From Diplonema papillatum (Eukaryota > Euglenozoa > Diplonemea > Diplonemida > Diplonemidae): DNA of 64,000 nt. Below the pieces are notes generated by a model. That model was not told the DNA's origin, ran no database searches, and saw nothing but the letters and a program-made list of their open reading frames with translations. The first letter of the stretch is position 1, and every line of letters starts with the position of its first letter. Location of the stretch: NCBI GenBank assembly GCA_030068145.1, contig JAPJBO010000979.1:17827-81826 (forward strand), read 5' to 3'. The translations under genes and the position numbers were made by a program. Positions 37,957-64,000 of this stretch are shown here, in pieces.

Positions 37957-38531
37957 CACAGCAGTTCCCCCAAACCCGCAAACCCGCCAACCTTGGTCTC
38001 ATCTGACACAAAGATAGCTCAAAGCATCTGCAGAATAACACGAAAAGCCCCTAGGCAAAAACCCGTTTTCACATTTCTCCGCCAAAGAATTCAGTCTGCA
38101 AACAAGATACGTACCCCGTCATAATGGCCTCAGTGGCTACTCGGCTTCGCCGGAAACGCAGCTCTTCTCAAATAATTCAGCAGAGTGCCATCGTTTTACC
38201 CTGTTTGCAAAAAAAAACATGCATACCCCAGCATGGTATTTGTGACAGCCTCCGTCACGCTCTATGTATCAGTGGCCGTTCACATAGCTATGACCGCGCA
38301 GCAGCTGTTCCCAATTTCCTCCTCCAAGACCCAGCCAGGTCGCAGGTACTGGAACCAGCTGCAGGAAGTCATTGCCCGGCCACGAAACTCATCCAACGCA
38401 CAATCTGCTCAAAAGATCAGCGAGAGGGTCGTCCCCGTACCCAGTTTGCAATCCATACCCTACCCTGTGCGGCCAACGGTGCAAGATGAAACAGAAGACT
38501 CGTAGACCTCATTCAGACACCGAATAGGAAG
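37957..38531. pseudogene. Decayed scraps of the kelch 3' end plus repeat L
   Basis: AACCTTGGTCTCATCTGACA repeats the last codons of the kelch gene. 38120-38150 echoes GGCTACTCGGCCTCGCC, and 38335-38375 (GGTCGCAGGTACTGGAACC, CTGCAGGAAGTCAT) echoes 37852-37884. The order is scrambled. Repeat L lies at 38010-38075. Confidence 0.6.
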
Positions 38532-38697
38532 GCCGCAAGTGTTGGTGTGCGGATAGCAGATCCCACAAGGCTCCTCTTTAGTATCTCAACCACTGTGCTG
38601 ACACGACAGCCTAGTTTCAATGTGTCCTGTGGAGTTTACTTTCAGGTTGCTACTAACAGCGGCGTGTCGGCAACTCAAGCCCAACTGACAGTGACAG
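38532..38697 (+). CDS. Isolated exon with an Ig-like beta-sandwich end
   Basis: Between AATAGGAAG and a donor GTGGGTAAG there is an open 55-codon exon (enters phase 0, leaves phase 1). It reads AASVGVRIADPTRLLFSIST, then SFNVSCGVYFQVATNSGVSA and TQAQLTVTG. The alternating strand pattern and the final TxAQLTVTG are typical of the last strands of an Ig/fibronectin-like extracellular domain. No neighbouring exon found, so it is either part of an undetected gene or a captured fragment. Confidence 0.4.
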
Positions 38698-40009
38698 GTG
38701 GGTAAGAGCTTCACTCCAGACAACCACTCTTCCGCCATAAACGAACGTTATTTTGTTGTTGTACTAGAGCACTCCCTCTCCGTTCCCGCTTTTATTTTCG
38801 TTCTCCTTCCAATCGTCGGAGCACCATATTGCACAATAGTTTTTGTGCGGCGCTTCCCACGTCCCCCTGTATCGACGTTGTCAAGAACCTTTTCCGCAGA
38901 AAGAACCGCTGTACGGAAATGCGAAGATTTGCAAGGAACTCATCCCCTGTATCGATCTTGAGGCAAAGTCATCCGTATAGAAACGCAGCAAAGCGACGCC
39001 GGTCAACAATTAACAAGCATCCCCACTTGTATCAATATCCACCCGATGATCGTGATGAAGACACCAGAATAACCGCTCAGCCTTTTTACCTTCGTTTTTT
39101 GCATATCCGCGACTGGGAAAACGATGCAGCAAACGGAGGCTGAGAGGGTGAGAAGGATGTCTCAAGTCCGTTTTCACCATGCAACCTACTTTCACTCTGA
39201 GAAATACATGACGGGACCGTAGCGCGCCGTTAATAACGTACCGAGTGCTCGAAAGACAAGCCGGGGGTGGACATCGAATCGGTCTTGTGTCAATGGGAAG
39301 ATGGCTCCTGCTCGTGAAGTGGTTATGCAACAGCCAAGGCCGTCCTACCTCCACACTTAGTCTCGGAGATAGAAGCATCCGCTGGATGGTTTCGACTTGA
39401 GTCCTTAATTCTTGCAGTCGTGCAACGGGCAGACGCAGTGCCTTGCAGTCTTGCAACGGGCAGAACGCAGTGCCATCTACCACGACGCGGACAGACCAGC
39501 AAGCAAAACTTCCAACCTGCCTCCGCGCTCCCCCCCCAATCCCCTTCAGTGTTCAGACCTCGTTTATAGTGTACGCTTTCTTCGTTTTCTTCTTCTGTAC
39601 CTGACCCTTGTCCAGGCCGACCTTGTCAAAAGAAAAAGCAAATCTGAGTTCGACTTTCTGTTTCTGCCTTGGTCTCCGCTGCCATGCGCAATGCCGAATG
39701 CCTTGTCGACGCGCTGTTACGCTTTGTTGTTGACGCGCTCCAATAACTGTTGCGACCGACACGCCGCTTGTTGGGCGAAGTCTGTAGCGGGCGTTGAAAC
39801 GAAGACGACGCGCTCGAATGCTAACATGCTGCAAAAGTGTTCTACTGCGCCGTAATTGCGACCAGAGCTGCTACATGGGTCGGGGACGGGAATAGGAAAC
39901 TAGGTTTGCACTTCCGTGCATCCAAGGTACCCAGACAGCGGAGGTTACACAATGAAGTGTTCATCATTGCATGCTCATTGTCTCCCCCGCCAGGCGAACG
40001 CACCCACCT
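38698..40009. other. Non-coding stretch
   Basis: No exon recognised on either strand between the isolated exon and the first decayed copy of the glucan synthase start. Confidence 0.4.
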
Positions 40010-40600
40010 GCTGAGGGGGGGCGTCCGCGCGAGAATTGGCTCGCTCTGGCTGCTCGCCGCTGCGGCCGCCGCGCTTCGTTGTCGGCAGTGTCGCCGAGTT
40101 GGAACGAAATCCCGGCGTCCGCGACCGCTTTTGCCTGCTTCACGAGTGCGTCGAACGACTGCTTCACGTGGTCGTCTCGCACAGCGTTGGCCATCGCCTG
40201 TGGGCGGGCTGGGCGGCGGCGCAGGAGACGATGATCGCCTTCAGCGACACCGTGCCGGGAGCCCTCGTACATCAACGTGAAGACGACGTGGAACACCAGC
40301 GCCTTCAGCAGCTGCGCACCGATCCCGACGGGGCAGTGGTGGACGGACCTTGGCAGACCCCACTGCTCAAGCGGGAGGCGAGGTGGCTGTCAACGCGCTT
40401 CGCTTCATAGCGGAGCGAACCGCCACCCCCCGTGTTGTTCACGAAGAACCCTCTCCGCCCAAACACGCTGTCAGCGGTCTCTTTCGAGTTCACAATTCAT
40501 TGCTACTTCGAAGAAAGTCGATTTCTTCGTGCTAGCAATGCATTTTTGGAACTATAAAGTAGTAGGCTGGCAGCGTACTACATGAAACTTACCAAAGCAG
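40010..40600 (+). pseudogene. Decayed copy 1 of the glucan synthase promoter/first exon
   Basis: Copies the start of exon 1 (CTGCTCGCCGCTGCGGCCGC, GAGACGATGATCGCCTTCAG, GGGCAGTGGTGGACGGACC). The start codon is ATT (40035-40037). About 125 bp of foreign DNA interrupt the signal-peptide region, and homology stops after GAGCGAACCGCC at about 40425, exactly where copy 2 stops. A shared unrelated tail with CTAGCAATGCATTTTTGGAA follows. Confidence 0.85.
40076..40203 (-). other. Foreign antisense coding scrap inside decayed copy 1
   Basis: On the minus strand it reads MANAVRDDHVKQSFDALVKQ then AKAVADAGISFQLGDTADNE, a protein-like amphipathic sequence absent from copies 2 and 3. It looks like part of an exon from another gene, inserted when or after the region was duplicated. 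Family not recognised. Confidence 0.45.
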
Positions 40601-40659
40601 GCGAGTTTCGCTAAGTGCGCACAAACAACACAGGCTCTACCGAACCTTCGAGGGGCGGT

Positions 40660-41300
40660 CAAAACTGGAACGCATCACACACACACAGAGGGATACCACA
40701 ACATTGCCCCCTTCCCTCCCCCCCTCCTCCGACCCTACATAAATACACACACATTTTGCTGAGGGGGGTGCGCGCGCGAAAGGCTCGCGGCTGGCTGCTC
40801 GCCGCTGCGGCCGCCGCGCTGTGGGCGGGCCGGGCGGCGGCGCAGGAGACGATGATCTCCTTCAGCGACACCGTGCCGGCGCCCCCGTACATCAACGCGA
40901 ACACGACGTGGAACACCAGCGCCTTCAGCAGAGGCGCGCAGGGCGTGCCGATCCCGACGGGGCAGTGGTGGACGGACTTGGCAGACCCCACTGCTCAAGC
41001 GGGAGGCGAGGTGGCTGTCAACGCGCTTCCCTTCATAGCGGAGCGAACCGCCACCCCCCGTGTTGTTCACGAAGAACCCTCTCCACCCAGACACGCTGTC
41101 AGCGGTCTCTTTCGAGTTCACAATTCATTGCTACTTCGAAGAAAGTCGATTTCTTCGTGCTAGCAATGCATCTTTGGAACTATACGAAGAAAGTCGATTT
41201 CTTCCTGCTAGCAATGCATTTTTGGAACTATAAAGTAGTAGTTGGCAGCGTACTACATGAAACTTACCAAAGCAGGTGAGTTTCGCTAAGTGCGCACAAA
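40660..41300 (+). pseudogene. Decayed copy 2 of the glucan synthase promoter/first exon
   Basis: Matches the functional copy from about 672 bp upstream, including CCTACATAAATACACACAC and the signal-peptide codons, but the ATG is AAG (40780-40782). It diverges after GAGCGAACCGCC at 41052, where the true exon continues with TGCGGCCTCAGC. The tail contains two copies of CTAGCAATGCAT and GCAGCGTACTACATGAAACT. Confidence 0.9.
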
Positions 41301-41414
41301 CAACAGAGGCTCTACCGAACCTTCGAGGGGCGGTCAAAGCTGGAACACATCACACACACACACAGAGGGATACCACAACATTGCCCCCCTCCCTCCCCCC
41401 CTCCTCCGACCCTA

Positions 41415-41422
41415 CATAAATA
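41415..41422 (+). promoter_or_regulatory. TATA-like CATAAATA before the glucan synthase ATG
   Basis: CATAAATA lies 35 bp upstream of ATG 41457 in an otherwise CA- and C-rich leader. It is kept in decayed copy 2 (near 40738). Position suits a core-promoter element or 5' leader, but no initiator can be defined from sequence alone. Confidence 0.35.
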
Positions 41423-41456
41423 CACACACATTTTGCTGAGGGGGGTGCGCGCGAGA

Positions 41457-63122
<21,666 letters not shown>

Positions 63123-63299
63123 AAGCGCCCGCCCCCCCCCCAAACATCCAACGAATCTGCCCCTTCCGCAGTGGTTTCCCTGCGATGACGGGTGGCCCCA
63201 CGCACACCCCCGCCCGCGAAGCGACTTCCAGCATGCAAGTGCCCATCTTCCGCGTCGAAACCCCCAACGACTCGCCTCTGATAGAGAAGCAGGGTTAAA
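63123..63299 (+). pseudogene. Tandem duplicate of the glucan synthase 3' end
   Basis: CACACCCCCGCCCGCGAAGC through CGTCGAAACCCCCAACGACT and AAGCAGGGTTAA repeats the last ~33 codons and 3' flank of exon 8 (63022-63122). No exon joins it; it lies downstream of the stop. Confidence 0.85.
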
Positions 63300-64000
63300 C
63301 GCGCCCGCCCAATCTTCCAACGAAACTGCCCCTTCCGCGTTGATTTCCCTTGCGAGGGCGAGTCCCCAATGTGGTCCAAGGAAGCACTGCGCCGACCAAG
63401 TGCGCCACCATCATGACACCGAAGACACACGCACACGTACGACGTGTTTGACAGGCGTGATTTTTCCTCCCCGGCCGTGAACTTGTTACGAAGGCCGGCA
63501 ATCGCTCGCTTACGAGTGGTTGCCGGTTTGAAATGTTCGATGATATACAGCAAGCGTGCTGCCTTCCTTCCGCTGTGCAAGTGGGGCAAGTGTTGCATCT
63601 GAAGTCAGTACTTGTCTCTGGCAAGTACACACGTTCTTCGTCGACGCGCGTGGCAACCCCGGTACGGTGGACGGAATCCATGCTTTTGCACTTCTCCACG
63701 GGGTACGGGGTTGTGTCCGTCGCCATAACCCTCCCCTTCACCCGTGTTCTTTCTTTGAACTCTCGTGCGTGCGTCACACGACACGAACACTAGATTTTGA
63801 CTTTTTTTTCGAAACCCATCGAAGAGAACACTGCAACCGCTGCTACCCGCCCTTCGATATCCCACCCACCGCCTCCGACAGTCGACCGGAGACCCAAAAA
63901 AAAAACCCGGCTTCAAGACGCGAAGCAGCCCGGAGAGTATTCCTTGTTCAGTGGGAGTTGAGATCATCCGTCAAGATGCTAGCCGCCGAAAGGAGGAGAG
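63300..64000. other. Non-coding right edge
   Basis: No exon recognised on either strand. At 63877-63925 is a further variant of the retroposon-like 3' motif (GTCGACCGGAGACCC, A-run, CCCGGCTTCAAG). Confidence 0.4.

Overview
The window is nuclear DNA of a eukaryotic microbe. It has GC-rich protein-coding exons separated by spliceosomal introns, long stretches of dispersed and tandem repeats, degraded nuclear rRNA pieces, and no operons or bacterial-type features. The introns I could place share an unusually uniform 5' splice site (mostly GTATGC, sometimes GTGTGC or GTATGT). The largest gene makes a beta-1,3-glucan synthase, so the organism probably builds a glucan wall or storage glucan. An alga or cyst-forming protist (stramenopile or alveolate type) fits, but I cannot name the species.

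Layout. 1-1.9 kb: tandem copies of the last exon of a CDK-like kinase. 1.9-11 kb: mostly repeats, with one short membrane-protein exon (4374-4510), two palindrome- or repeat-bracketed elements, a (CA)n tract and an 82-bp direct repeat. 11.2-21.3 kb: a five-exon gene for a membrane RING-finger protein of about 387 residues; one ~6 kb intron carries a 3.3-kb satellite. 21.7-27.1 kb: dispersed repeats, an isolated exon, a large-subunit rRNA fragment and a 279-bp tandem array. 27.2-30.1 kb: a coiled-coil protein gene (three exons seen). 31.7-38.0 kb: a kelch/coiled-coil protein gene of three exons (941 residues), with a decayed copy of its own exon inside intron 2. 38.5-41.4 kb: one isolated Ig-like exon and two decayed copies of the promoter and start of the next gene. 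41.457-63.122 kb: a single gene, by my phase-consistent eight-exon model, for a glucan synthase of about 5,525 residues. The last 0.9 kb holds a duplicated scrap of that gene's 3' end and nothing else I can support.

The glucan synthase is the centre of interest. In order it has a signal peptide, a GH81-like domain, a GH72-like barrel, a membrane anchor, FKS-type membrane segments, the GT48 catalytic domain, an EF-hand-like pair, a second membrane block, 17 copies of an undescribed ~80-residue EWL/PWPPPKP repeat, and a C-terminal PDZ domain. Glucan synthesis, putative glucan binding or remodelling outside the membrane, and a large cytosolic scaffold would thus sit in one polypeptide. Several catalytic residues of the two glycosidase-like domains appear to be replaced, so they may be glucan-binding pseudoenzymes.

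The non-coding DNA is a mosaic. Parts of genes (first exon, internal exon, last exon) are tandemly duplicated beside the functional copy. Short coding fragments of other genes lie in introns, sometimes antisense. A ~95-102 bp element is seen with perfect 7-bp and 11-bp target-site duplications, so it has moved recently. No transposase or reverse transcriptase was recognised.
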